DNA from: Planctomycetota bacterium
Lineage (GTDB): Bacteria > Planctomycetota > Planctomycetia > Pirellulales > Pirellulaceae
DNA: 64,000 nucleotides
Reading direction: 5' to 3'
Assembly: GCA_026692845.1 (NCBI GenBank)
Contig: JAPLNM010000089.1
Location: 1 to 64,000 of the forward strand
This document shows positions 1 to 8,417 of this stretch, piece by piece. How positions within the stretch are numbered: the first letter of the stretch is position 1; each line of letters starts with the position of its first letter. The notes under the pieces were generated by a model that saw nothing but the letters and a program-made list of their open reading frames with translations, ran no database searches and was not told the origin of the DNA. The position numbers were made by a program, and so were the translations under genes.

Positions 1-315
1 CTTATTGTAGTGCTGCGCTGGTACGCAAGCAATAAGTTGATTTTTCGGCGCCATGCCTCGAAAAATCCCGGGGGTTTGGGGGCAGAGCCCCCAAGGAGCA
101 TGGGATCGAATTCGAAAACTTTCAGATTTTCGAATCGGCTCGCTTGCCTTTCCCCTAGACGGTCGCTTCTCCCCCAGCCAAAGCCCTGGGGGCGAAGGGG
201 GACCAAGCGGTTATGAAGCAGGCTTGAGGGGTGAGGCTTGAGGCTTGAGTTGAGCTGCCAAACAGCCTGACGACTTATGAGGGACCCTAAGAATAAGGGG
301 TAACAAGATATGCAT
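1..315. other. intergenic stretch with three inverted repeats, no gene
   Basis: I see no credible gene here; the short open frames have no recognisable protein and overlap inverted repeats. Three stem-loops are visible: 76-94 (8-bp arms TTGGGGGC/GCCCCCAA, 3-nt loop), 111-134 (8-bp arms TTCGAAAA/TTTTCGAA) and 171-192 (CCCCCAG/CTGGGGG). A short GAGGCTTGA-type repetition follows at about 220-250. The stretch lies 3' of the DUF3050 gene, so one hairpin could terminate a transcript entering from either side, but none has a good T-tract. Confidence 0.5.
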
Positions 316-1086
316 CTAGGCTTTCAGCCGTTGGTCGTAGATTCCATCCCAAAACTTCCGCCGAGCGATCAGGCTACTTACTGCGGAATCTTCGGCCGCT
401 TTCCAGTTGGACTCGTCGGATCCGCATAGCGCCTGAATGAGCCTTCGTGCCATCGGTCCATGTTCATCATCGTCCAAGCCAATATGCCTTTGAAGGTAAT
501 ACTTGAAGTCCGCTAATTGCCCGTCAGCCTCCGTGTCTAACTTGTCGACGATGCGTTGAAAGACATCCGGTAGCAGATCTTCCCGTCCATAGGTGAAGGC
601 CGCCGCAATGGCGCACAGGTTGCCGCTTTCGATGACGGAAAATGTATGCTCCACGAAAAGTCGAGCCGCATGGGGAATGATTGGCAGTTCGAGCGCGGTG
701 TGCAATGGGACACCTTGGCGAAGCTCGCCGATCAAGGAGTCGATCGCTGCGGTGTTGGCGCCACATTGCTTCATCGAACGGTGGTAAATGTCAAAATGAC
801 TCGCGAACCCGACTTGGTTATCGCCATCGGATTCTTCGGCAAGCACGATCTCGTTGATGAAACGGCAGGCTTGCGCATCGACCGGTGGTAGCCAGGGGAC
901 TTCAACGCAGCAGATGCGTCGTTGCAATGCCTTAAGCAACGCCATGAAATCCCAAACAGCAAAGACATGCTGCTCCATGAATTGCTGCAAGGCTTCAAGG
1001 CGATCCATTGCGACGTAAATGCGATGGTTCAGAAGTTCCGCTCTGAACGGTTCGAGCCGTTCCTCTAGTTTTTCAATCCGAGTCAA
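316..1086 (-). CDS. DUF3050 domain-containing protein
   Basis: A 256-residue protein that matches the DUF3050 family from end to end. The N-terminal pattern [38 protein letters not shown] (about residues 18-55), the internal SHFxIYxRSM stretch (about 95-105) and the RHIxLDxDEHGPMA stretch near the C-terminus are visible. The family has an all-helical heme-oxygenase-like fold; its enzymatic role is unknown to me. The start is TTG at 1086, chosen because the family signature begins only a few residues later and the first internal ATG would cut into it. No signal peptide, so cytoplasmic. The next gene on the same strand, an AlkB-like dioxygenase, lies 200 bp upstream; a functional link is not evident. 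Confidence 0.85.
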   Translation of the reverse strand: MTRIEKLEERLEPFRAELLNHRIYVAMDRLEALQQFMEQHVFAVWDFMALLKALQRRICCVEVPWLPPVDAQACRFINEIVLAEESDGDNQVGFASHFDIYHRSMKQCGANTAAIDSLIGELRQGVPLHTALELPIIPHAARLFVEHTFSVIESGNLCAIAAAFTYGREDLLPDVFQRIVDKLDTEADGQLADFKYYLQRHIGLDDDEHGPMARRLIQALCGSDESNWKAAEDSAVSSLIARRKFWDGIYDQRLKA

Positions 1087-1286
1087 AATGGTTTTGGTCT
1101 TTCTAGAGTGCTTCGATCGCGCTGAGTGAAAAAGTATCCACTCAAACCGCTGGTGGTCTTGCTTTGTCCAAAATCACGATCAAGAGGGTCGCCATGGTTT
1201 TGCCCTCGTGGGTAGCGGTTGAGCGTAAAATGGGGTTTTGCCTGACCGGCGTTGTGCGTCAGGGCGTTTGGCGTCATGCGGGATGT

Positions 1287-1856
1287 TCATTGTGGTTTTA
1301 CGATTTGCCTAAACGTCAAGTTGATTCGTTCGTCGACAGGGAGTTTGGTTTTGGGGACCGAATGTTGCCAGTGCTGTTGCATCGTTCCCGCCATGATGAT
1401 GAGCGTTCCGTTGCCTGCGAGGAATGTCTGCGTTTTTCTCGTTAGGTTGTGCCTAATACGGAATTTTCTCGTTGCCCCTAGCGAGAGTGAGCCGATGATG
1501 TTGCCCATTTCCGGTTCATCGTCGGCGTGCCAACCCATGCTATCGGATCCGGAGCGATATCGGTTCAGAAGGCAGTAGTTGTATGGGCCTTCGACTGCCT
1601 CGATTCGCTTTTTGATCTCCAGCAAGGTTGCCGTCCAGGGTAGCGCCACGTTATCGACGCCCGAATAACGGTAGGACACGCCTGGATCACCGTAGGAGGC
1701 AATGAGCCGAGGTTGCATGTGTCCAAAGATGCCGGGCTTTTGTTCCCAGGCGCATTCGTCACGCAGTGCATGGAAATAGCGATCCGCAAGGCTCGTTGGC
1801 ACAAAGGCCTCGTCGTAACGAAGTATACCGCCGTCTTGCAATTCAAAGGTTTCCAC
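1287..1856 (-). CDS. AlkB-like 2-oxoglutarate/Fe(II) dioxygenase
   Basis: A 189-residue protein of the ALKBH2/3-type subgroup of AlkB dioxygenases, which oxidatively remove alkyl lesions such as 1-methyladenine and 3-methylcytosine from nucleic acids. The iron ligands are visible as H110-x-D112 (in MGWHADDE) and H165 (in WQHSVPK); R177 and R183 (ERINLTFR) are the expected 2-oxoglutarate-binding and RxxxxxR arginines. The substrate-loop pattern PRLIASYGDPG, with the following YRYSG, is typical of the subgroup. The start is GTG at 1856. Length is normal for the minimal catalytic domain. It stands alone, with no ada or alkA nearby. Substrate range cannot be read from sequence. Confidence 0.9.
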   Translation of the reverse strand: METFELQDGGILRYDEAFVPTSLADRYFHALRDECAWEQKPGIFGHMQPRLIASYGDPGVSYRYSGVDNVALPWTATLLEIKKRIEAVEGPYNYCLLNRYRSGSDSMGWHADDEPEMGNIIGSLSLGATRKFRIRHNLTRKTQTFLAGNGTLIIMAGTMQQHWQHSVPKTKLPVDERINLTFRQIVKPQ

Positions 1857-2075
1857 GGTTTGTTCTCGGTAAATGCCCCAGTAAAAGCCCCGTCTTTTGG
1901 ACGTTCAATGACAGAACTGCTGGCAGCACCTCTGGCAGAACCGATAGCCGGGACCGCGCTAGGGGGGGCCTCGGGTGGCTCGTGACTTGTTCCGATCCCA
2001 AAGGTTTGGAAGCTCTGGAATTGCTAAAAGCAGGGGGAACGGCTGGCTGAATGCCAGGAAAATTGCCAGAAAAAG

Positions 2076-2162
2076 CGGATGGGGTAGGATTCGAACCCAC
2101 GGTGACCTTTCGACCACTCCGGTTTTCAAGACCGGCGCATTAAACCGCTCTGCCACCCATCC
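2076..2162 (-). tRNA. tRNA-Ser (anticodon UGA)
   Basis: Read on the minus strand, the 7-bp acceptor stem GGATGGG (2162-2156) pairs with CCCATCC (2083-2077) and G at 2076 is the discriminator. The anticodon stem GCCGGTC/GACCGGC-like arm carries the loop CTTGAAA, giving anticodon TGA. A long class II variable arm follows and the T-loop GGTTCGAATCC is intact, as expected of a tRNA-Ser. CCA is not encoded. A short T-run follows the 3' end on the minus strand. Confidence 0.95.
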
Positions 2163-2544
2163 TAAACGATGAATTCGTTGGTTGTTGCAAAAATCACAGG
2201 GCTGTCTTTGGGCCGACGGCTCCGTGCGGTCATCATTTTAAGCAAGTCTAGTCAAAAGTCTATACGCTTTGGGGGGCAACTCGAAAGGGGCGGACTTGGG
2301 GTTTTGCTTGGCTTTTGTGCGGCTTGATGGTTTTTTCGTCAGAGGCTACACTGGATTTGAGTTCCAGGGATTTGCGGCCGATTGCAGCCTCACTGCTAAA
2401 GCGCCATTCGCTTCCAACGGCATCGCGGTTTTTTCGACCGTACCGTTGTCTCGGATCGCTCGCTGCGGATCTGCTTAGAACTTCCCTTGGTCCGACGTTT
2501 TCCTTTGACCGACGTTTCCCTTTGGTTTTTCCTTGAAGCTTTCC
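2163..2544. other. 382-bp intergenic region upstream of the PLP-enzyme pair
   Basis: Divergent region between tRNA-Ser (minus) and the first PLP enzyme (plus), so it should hold both promoters, although I cannot place them. The last 55 bases contain a near-perfect duplication, TCCGACGTTTTCCTTTG (2491-2507) followed by ACCGACGTTTCCCTTTGG (2508-2525), just upstream of the start codon. I see no gene. Confidence 0.4.
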
Positions 2545-3747
2545 ATGACACCGACTTCGAATCCCAAGAGCGGCCTGGGTTTTGGCACCCAGAGCGTCCA
2601 TGCTGGCGAAGCTCGCCAGAAGCCCAACGATGCGATCACCGATTCGATCTGCTGCGCATCGACTTATACGTTTGAATCGACCCAATCGATCTTGGATTAT
2701 CTCCAAGAGAACCACGATCGCGAGGAGTATGGTCGTTACGGCAATCCGAACGAAAAAGTCGTCGAGCGGAAGCTCGCGGTCCTCGAAGGTGCCGAGGATG
2801 CGATCCTTTACTCAAGCGGCATGGCGGCGATCGTTGGATTGCTCCTGTGCAAGCTATCGGCGGGCGACGAGATTATTTTCTTCGATCAGTGCTATCACCG
2901 CAGCCGAGAGTTTTGCGTCAAGCATTTATCCCGTTTTGGGGTCGTGACCCACCAGGTCAAGACCGGTGACATGAAGGCGATGCAATCGGCCATCAATTCC
3001 AGGACCAAGATGCTCGTGAGCGAGTCGCCGACGAATCCCCACTTGTCGGTGATCGATTTGGAAGCGTTCGTCGCGATTGGAAAACGCAATGGAATCGAAA
3101 CGCTGATCGATTCGACCCTTGCGACACCTTATAACCTCCAGCCGATCGAGTGGGGAGTCGATTACGTGTGGCACTCGGCGACGAAGTACATGGGGGGGCA
3201 CAACGATTTGCTTGCAGGGGTTATTTGCGGATCGACCGAGAAGCTCGAGCCGGTTCGAAAGCTTCGTGGGATCCTTGGTTCGATCAATTCGCCGCACAAT
3301 ATGTACCTGCTCGAGCGAGGATTGAAGACCTTTGCGCTTCGCATGGAGCGTCACAACCACAACGGCCAGAAGATCGCTGAATTTCTCGAGAGTCATCCTA
3401 GGGTTCAGCGCGTTTACTATCCTGGACTCGCCTCGCACCCCTCGCATGCGATCGCCAAGAAAACGATGAAAGGCTTCAGCGGTCTGATCACGTTCCTGGT
3501 CAAGGATGCCGATTGGAAGCAGACGGCTGCGATCATCGACAAGTGCAAGATACCTCGGATTGGGCCGAGTCTCGGTGGGGTCGAAAGCCTCATCGAGCAG
3601 CCCATGGTCATGAGCTACTTCGATTACCCACCCGAGCAGCGCGAGCAGTTCGGCATTTACGATAACATGATCCGCATGGCCGTTGGCATCGAGGACACCG
3701 ACGATTTGATCGAGGACCTGCGCCAAGCCCTCGAGACGCTTTCGTGA
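2545..3747 (+). CDS. Cys/Met metabolism PLP-dependent enzyme (trans-sulfuration family), copy 1
   Basis: A 400-residue enzyme of the cystathionine gamma-synthase / gamma-lyase / O-acylhomoserine sulfhydrylase family. The signature SATKYMGGHND carries the PLP lysine at about K214; the substrate-phosphate region (YGRYGNPNEKVVERKLAVLEGAE), the SSGMAA motif and the C-terminal SLGGVESLIEQP motif are all intact. The ATG at 2545 is preferred over the TTG at 2533. Sequence alone does not separate synthase, lyase and sulfhydrylase activities. A homologous second enzyme starts 20 bases downstream and an acyl carrier protein follows, so the three probably share a transcript. Confidence 0.9.
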   Translation: MTPTSNPKSGLGFGTQSVHAGEARQKPNDAITDSICCASTYTFESTQSILDYLQENHDREEYGRYGNPNEKVVERKLAVLEGAEDAILYSSGMAAIVGLLLCKLSAGDEIIFFDQCYHRSREFCVKHLSRFGVVTHQVKTGDMKAMQSAINSRTKMLVSESPTNPHLSVIDLEAFVAIGKRNGIETLIDSTLATPYNLQPIEWGVDYVWHSATKYMGGHNDLLAGVICGSTEKLEPVRKLRGILGSINSPHNMYLLERGLKTFALRMERHNHNGQKIAEFLESHPRVQRVYYPGLASHPSHAIAKKTMKGFSGLITFLVKDADWKQTAAIIDKCKIPRIGPSLGGVESLIEQPMVMSYFDYPPEQREQFGIYDNMIRMAVGIEDTDDLIEDLRQALETLS

Positions 3748-3767
3748 TTCACAAGGGACCTACCGCT

Positions 3768-4919
3768 ATGAAATTTCGAACCAGAGCCATCCACGTCGGA
3801 AGCGAACCGGATGCGACCGGTGCGGTCGTTCCACCCATCTATCTATCGACGACCTTCGTGCAGCCTGGTCCGGGTGATTGGGGGGCCTTTGATTATTCCC
3901 GCAGCGGCAATCCCACGCGGGCTCGCGTCGAGAAGACGATCGCCGAGCTAGAGGGAGCCGCCGGATCGCTGGCTTTTTCGTCGGGGATGGCCGCTACGCA
4001 CTGCGCCATCGGTTTGTTGGAGGCCGGTTCGCATATTGTTGCTGGCTGCGATATGTACGGCGGGACGTACCGACTTTTGCATAAGATCTGCAGCCGCAAC
4101 CGCATCTCCGTGACGTTGGTCCATGCCGATGACTCCACGGCGATCGCCGAGGCGATCGGTCCGGAAACCAAAATGGTGTGGGTTGAATCGATCGGCAATC
4201 CGCTCATGAGCGTCCCGGACTTAGAGCAGATCGCGCAGATCACTCAGAAGGCCGGCGTGTTGCTTGCTGTCGACAGCACGTTTGTCCCACCGTGCATCCT
4301 CAAGCCCTTGGATCTCGGCGCCGACATCGTCATGCATTCGGCGACGAAGTACTTCGGTGGCCATAGCGATTGTTTAGCTGGGGCACTTTCTGCCAAGACC
4401 CCCGAACTGCATCGGCAGTTGTACTTCATCCAGAACGCCACTGGGGGGGTCATTGGAGGGCTCGAAGCCTTTTTGCTCCATCGCGGGATCAAGACCATGG
4501 AGTTGCGAGTCCGCGAGCAGTCGAAATCCGCTTTGATGATTGCCAGATGGCTTCAGGAGCATCGGTCCGTCCGAAGGGTGCTGTATCCGGGGCTTGAGAG
4601 CCATCCGCATCACCAGCGCGCCGTACGTCTCATGGGAGACCAGTTTGGTGGGATGGTCACGTTTGACGTCCGAGGGGACATCGAGACAGCCAAGAGGGTA
4701 TGCAAAGCGACCGAACTGTTCGGTTTGGCCGTCAGTTGCGGAGCCGTCGAGTCCTTGATCGAGCAGCCCGCGACGATGTCCCATGCTAGCTATGACCCGG
4801 CGGCCAGAGCCCAAGCGGGGATCAGTGACACACTGGTCCGCATTTCGGTTGGTCTCGAGGACCCCGAGGATCTGATTGCAGACCTCGAGCGTGCCTTGGC
4901 CGTCGCCGGTGGGGCTTGA
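3768..4919 (+). CDS. Cys/Met metabolism PLP-dependent enzyme (trans-sulfuration family), copy 2
   Basis: A 383-residue paralogue of the preceding gene. It has the complete family core: N-terminal TRAIHVGSEPDATGAVVPPI, the YSRSGNPTR motif, SSGMAA, the PLP lysine at about K194 in HSATKYFGGHSD, and the SCGAVESLIEQPATMSH motif. Overall it looks closer to classical cystathionine gamma-synthase/lyase (metB/metC type) than copy 1, but this is an impression. The start is ATG 3768 with AAGGGA 10 bases upstream; an in-frame GTG at 3744 would overlap copy 1 and is less likely. A tandem pair may represent the two steps of a trans-sulfuration route, for example one forming and one cleaving cystathionine. 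Confidence 0.9.
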   Translation: MKFRTRAIHVGSEPDATGAVVPPIYLSTTFVQPGPGDWGAFDYSRSGNPTRARVEKTIAELEGAAGSLAFSSGMAATHCAIGLLEAGSHIVAGCDMYGGTYRLLHKICSRNRISVTLVHADDSTAIAEAIGPETKMVWVESIGNPLMSVPDLEQIAQITQKAGVLLAVDSTFVPPCILKPLDLGADIVMHSATKYFGGHSDCLAGALSAKTPELHRQLYFIQNATGGVIGGLEAFLLHRGIKTMELRVREQSKSALMIARWLQEHRSVRRVLYPGLESHPHHQRAVRLMGDQFGGMVTFDVRGDIETAKRVCKATELFGLAVSCGAVESLIEQPATMSHASYDPAARAQAGISDTLVRISVGLEDPEDLIADLERALAVAGGA

Positions 4920-5009
4920 TTCCAACCAGGGTTTCCCGCTATGGTTCTGGTTGTGCAGATTCCCAGTCATTAGGCCGTTTGCGAGAAGGATCCCCAGCGA
5001 GAAGTCCCC

Positions 5010-5243
5010 ATGGATAAATTTGAGGAAACGCAAACCCAGGTCATCGAGTATCTGTCGAAGCTCGTCGGTAGCAGGCCTCATTTGGACGATTCGCTGGCCA
5101 TGATCGGGATCGATTCGGTGGCAATGGCGGAAATGACTTTTGAGCTAGAAAAACGCTTTGCGCTGAAGATTGACGATGAGATCCTCGACGTCGAATCGGT
5201 GCGTCAGTTGGTGCACTATCTGCACCAGCGAAAGCCGGCTTAG
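5010..5243 (+). CDS. acyl carrier protein-like protein
   Basis: A 77-residue stand-alone carrier domain. The phosphopantetheine attachment motif is IGIDSVAMAE with the serine at residue 36; the following helix (FELEKRFALKIDDEILDVESVRQLVHYL) matches the second half of the ACP fold. It is shorter in acidic residues around the serine than the housekeeping ACP (which has GADSLD), so it is probably a specialised carrier. It lies 90 bases after the second PLP enzyme with no terminator visible between them, and no fatty-acid synthesis gene is nearby. Whether it carries an acyl or an aminoacyl group is unknown. Confidence 0.85.
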   Translation: MDKFEETQTQVIEYLSKLVGSRPHLDDSLAMIGIDSVAMAEMTFELEKRFALKIDDEILDVESVRQLVHYLHQRKPA

Positions 5244-5985
5244 GTACCGATGGAGAATCGTTGGGGATCTGAATGTCTCGCCAAGGCGCCAAACTCGCCA
5301 AGTTAGACAGAATGCGGTGTTGAATTGAGGCCTTTTTTTGGCTATTTGTTGCAAAGACGTGTTTGCTTGCTCGCCTACCATTGAGAAACCGTTATTCAAA
5401 ATAGGCTGATCCGCACTAGGAGCTTTTTGTTTGGCTCGTGGACTTGGCGGCTTTGCGGTGAATTTGGGCGGTTTTGGACACACCGGGCAGCTTGCGCCGC
5501 TCCGCTTTTATTGGCCGATTTAAGAGTTCTGGGCTTTAGCGTTCTGGGGCACGGGCAGGGGCGGTCAGGCGAGCACGAGCACGAAGGGTAGGGGCAGGGG
5601 CGGTGGGGATCGGGGCAGTTGGATCAGTCTTGCTGATGTAGCGAGCGTTCTGTGGTTGTTATTTTTGTGAATTCTCTTGGAACGGCAGCCGGCCTTTGGT
5701 ATAGTCAGGGAGTGGTTGCGAATAAGCGACCCCTTAGGCGGCACTTTTGGGGGTTAGGATTCCCTGTCCTTTGAAGTGAGCGTTTAAGCCCTCCGGTGTT
5801 TCACGTCGGTCCTTACGAAAACTGACTTTTCTTCTCCTTGGTGCGGCGACCTCCGCTGCGCGGGGGCGGGCGTGAAACACTTTTTTTCGATTTCGAGCTT
5901 GAGTTTTCCTGACTTGGGTCGAAGCGATTCCCAGAAGTCCATTTTTCGCGTAACAACATTTTTTTAAACCGGAGTCCAGTGATCC
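5244..5985. other. 742-bp intergenic region with low-complexity and structured DNA
   Basis: No protein-coding gene is supported. It contains one copy of a 43-bp dispersed repeat (5472-5514), a GC-rich low-complexity segment with repeated GGGCAGGGGCGGT and GAGCACGA units (about 5556-5620), and a long-range inverted repeat, GTGTTTCACG at 5796-5805 and CGTGAAACAC at 5871-5880, enclosing a smaller GCGG/CCGC stem. The latter sits about 105 bases upstream of the Gfo/Idh/MocA start and could be part of its leader. Confidence 0.5.
5472..5514 (+). repeat. dispersed ~41-bp repeat, copy A
   Basis: Segment starting TTTTGGACACACCGGGCAGC and ending CCGCTTTTATTGG. Over 41 bases it matches 10836-10877 with three differences. 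Both copies lie in intergenic DNA beyond the 3' end of a plus-strand gene. Confidence 0.7.
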
Positions 5986-7326
5986 ATGAGCGATGCGACC
6001 AATCAATCGGCACCTTCGAATCCTTCGAGCGAGCCATCCCGCCGAGGGTTTCTCAAGACAGGCGTGATCGCCACGGGTCTAGCGGCCACTTTGCCAATCT
6101 CCCGATCGGCGCATGCTCAGGGGAGCGATGCGATCCGCATAGGATTGATCGGCTGCGGGGGTCGGGGCACGGGAGCCGCCGGGCAGGCTTTGGACACCAA
6201 CAGCGAGTCGAACCGCGTGAAGCTAACGGCGGTGGCTGATCCGTTCAAGTTCCGGGCTGACAATGCGCTCAAGGAGCTCAAGGGCAAGCACAAGGACAAC
6301 GCCGATGCGAAGGCTTTCATTGGAGTCGACGGGTACAAAGAGGTATTGGCCTCGGACGTCGACTTGGTGATTTTGACCAGTCCACCGGGATTTCGGCCAT
6401 TGCATTTTGAAGCAGCGGTCAAGGCTGGCAAGCATGTGTTCATGGAAAAGCCGGTTGCGACGGACGCGCCTGGTGTTCGCCGCGTTTTGGAAGCCAACAA
6501 GATAGCCAAGGAGAAGAACTTGGCCGTTGCGGTGGGGCTACAGCGCCATCACCAGAGCGATTACAAGTCGACGATCAAGATGCTCAAGGAGGGAGCCATT
6601 GGGGACATCATTTTGGCTAGGGCTTATTGGAACGGCGATGGAGTATGGACCCGCAACAGGCAGCCGAACCAGACCGAGTTGGAATATCAGTTGAACAATT
6701 GGTACTACTTCAATTGGCTCAGCGGAGACCACATTTGCGAGCAGCACATCCATAATTTGGACGTGATCAATTGGCTCATGGATGGCCCGCCGGCCGAGGC
6801 GCAGGGCCAGGGTGGCCGACAAGTTCGGACAGGCGATGAGAACGGTCAGATCTACGATCACCACATGATCGAGTACACTTATGCCAATGGCACGAAGCTA
6901 TTGAGTCAGTGCCGTCACATACCAGGCTGTTGGAATTCGGTCAGCGAGTTTGCTCATGGGACCAATGGTTGGGCCGACATCAGCGGAGGCAAGATCTACA
7001 ACAAGAAGAACGAGGTGGTTTGGAAGTCGCCGGCTGGAGAGAATGGCTGGGCCCAGGAGCACGTCGATCTTTTTGCGCAGATTCGCAAGGGCGAGCTTCC
7101 CAACGAAGGCGATTACGGCGCGACGAGCACGATGACCTCGATCATGGGTCGCATGGCGACTTACACCGGAAAGCTATTGAAGTGGGATCAGTGCTTGAAC
7201 AGCAAGATTTCCCTGGCCGATTTCGATGCGATCGATTCGTTTGATGACGAGGCACCGATCAAGCCTGACGAGAAGGGCCACTATTGGGTACCTCAACCGG
7301 GCCAGGACACCGATTTGGTGGTCTAG
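5986..7326 (+). CDS. Tat-secreted Gfo/Idh/MocA family oxidoreductase
   Basis: A 446-residue NAD(P)-dependent oxidoreductase. A twin-arginine signal is visible (SRRGFLKTG, residues 18-26, then a hydrophobic stretch ending SAHAQ at about 45), so it is exported folded, probably to the periplasm. The Rossmann motif GLIGCGGRGTG follows at residues 53-63 and the family EKP motif (FMEKPVATD) lies near residue 150. The middle contains HxxHNLDVINW, the usual substrate-site histidines of the family. Such secreted members are numerous in planctomycetes and are thought to act on sugars or polyols; the substrate is not known here. A strong terminator follows. Confidence 0.93.
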   Translation: MSDATNQSAPSNPSSEPSRRGFLKTGVIATGLAATLPISRSAHAQGSDAIRIGLIGCGGRGTGAAGQALDTNSESNRVKLTAVADPFKFRADNALKELKGKHKDNADAKAFIGVDGYKEVLASDVDLVILTSPPGFRPLHFEAAVKAGKHVFMEKPVATDAPGVRRVLEANKIAKEKNLAVAVGLQRHHQSDYKSTIKMLKEGAIGDIILARAYWNGDGVWTRNRQPNQTELEYQLNNWYYFNWLSGDHICEQHIHNLDVINWLMDGPPAEAQGQGGRQVRTGDENGQIYDHHMIEYTYANGTKLLSQCRHIPGCWNSVSEFAHGTNGWADISGGKIYNKKNEVVWKSPAGENGWAQEHVDLFAQIRKGELPNEGDYGATSTMTSIMGRMATYTGKLLKWDQCLNSKISLADFDAIDSFDDEAPIKPDEKGHYWVPQPGQDTDLVV

Positions 7327-7369
7327 CTGTTGGTTTAAACCCACGGTTGCTCGAGTCTATAGACGTTTT

Positions 7370-7434
7370 CAGCCCGGATGGCAGCCTCTCCAATCGCCGA
7401 AAAGGGCGAACTGCCATCCGGGCTGGCGTTTTTT
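7370..7434 (+). terminator. strong rho-independent terminator (nested hairpin)
   Basis: A 15-bp perfect inverted repeat, CAGCCCGGATGGCAG (7370-7384) and CTGCCATCCGGGCTG (7411-7425), is followed by GCG and six T (7429-7434). The loop holds a second small stem, TCGCC/GGCGA. It lies 43 bases past the Gfo/Idh/MocA stop and before the next gene on the same strand, so it separates two transcription units. Confidence 0.85.
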
Positions 7435-7500
7435 CGTTCCTGGGTTTTTATTCGTCGCGACGTTTTGTCGATTCGCTAGGGCAAGGCTATAATTCCGGAT

Positions 7501-8346
7501 ATGGAACCCAACGAGTCTGCCAAAACAGTCGATTCGAAATTGCTCTCGAAATACTCCGACACCGAGAGTTTGTTCGTACGAAACATGCCATCGGCCGTCA
7601 CGGCCTCGACGCCCAATGCGATCCCGTTGCAGCGTTCGCAGGAGCTAGAGCAAGCCATCCGCAGTGCGCCTGCGAATCCTGAGCCTTATGTCGAGCTCGG
7701 CCAAATCTACATCGATCAGCAGCGTTGGATCGATGCGAGACGGGTTTTGGACGCTGCGGTCGAGTACTGTCCTGAGCACGAGCCGGCGTTGATCCTGCAT
7801 GAGGATCTGATGATTCATTTGTCGAGTATGGCTTTGGAGCAGGCTCGCAAGCTCAACGCGCAGCGGCCCAGCGATGAGAGCCGTTATGGGGTAGAGCAAG
7901 CCGAAACGGACCTTGCGAATCGTCGGGTCAAAGTATGTTCGGACCGCTATGGGCGGCATCCGGAACAAAAGGAGATTTTGATTCCCTGGGCAGTTGCCTT
8001 GCGTCAGCTTGGGCGTCAGGACCAAGCCGTCGAGTATTTGCAAAAAGCGTCGGAGGATCCATCGCTTCGCGCGCGAGCCAGTTTGCAACTGGGCATGTGC
8101 CTGGAGAGTCTCGAGCGACCGTTGGAGGCATTAGCGGCGTTCCGTAAAGCGGCTTTGTATCGATCGCCAGAGCCCGATCCGCTCATCCGCACCCGAGCTT
8201 TGGAGCTGGCCATCGCGATTGCCGAAGCGCATCAATTGATCGATTCGGCCAGATACTACACCCAGGAGTTGTTGCATTGTTGCGACAGTTCGCAAAAAGA
8301 GGCCTTGGAGTCGAGTCTCAGGAGGCTTGAGGCCACCGAGCTTTGA
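7501..8346 (+). CDS. tetratricopeptide-repeat protein
   Basis: A 281-residue protein with no signal peptide. TPR-like helix pairs are visible at about residues 55-98 (PYVELGQIYIDQQRWIDARRV..., then AAVEYCPEHEPA) and 160-225 (AVALRQLGRQDQAVEYLQKA, then LQLGMCLESLERPLEALAAFRKA). TPR domains mediate protein-protein contacts; no catalytic domain is present. It begins its own transcript after the terminator at 7370-7434. Specific role unknown. Confidence 0.85.
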   Translation: MEPNESAKTVDSKLLSKYSDTESLFVRNMPSAVTASTPNAIPLQRSQELEQAIRSAPANPEPYVELGQIYIDQQRWIDARRVLDAAVEYCPEHEPALILHEDLMIHLSSMALEQARKLNAQRPSDESRYGVEQAETDLANRRVKVCSDRYGRHPEQKEILIPWAVALRQLGRQDQAVEYLQKASEDPSLRARASLQLGMCLESLERPLEALAAFRKAALYRSPEPDPLIRTRALELAIAIAEAHQLIDSARYYTQELLHCCDSSQKEALESSLRRLEATEL

Positions 8347-8417
8347 AATTCGTTTTTTGATTTGGTACTTCGCGATCCTTTCCGTTTGTGTTTCAACCTA
8401 ACCTCAATTGAATTCTT

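Noticed and set aside
10-241. short open frames at the window start
   Set aside because: They run through inverted repeats, have no ribosome binding site and no recognisable protein.
4374-5081. 235-codon minus-strand frame over the second PLP enzyme and ACP start
   Set aside because: It overlaps two well-supported plus-strand genes and shows no domain.
5734-6037. minus-strand frames upstream of the Gfo/Idh/MocA gene
   Set aside because: Lys/Arg/Ser-rich translations that overlap the start of a certain gene.
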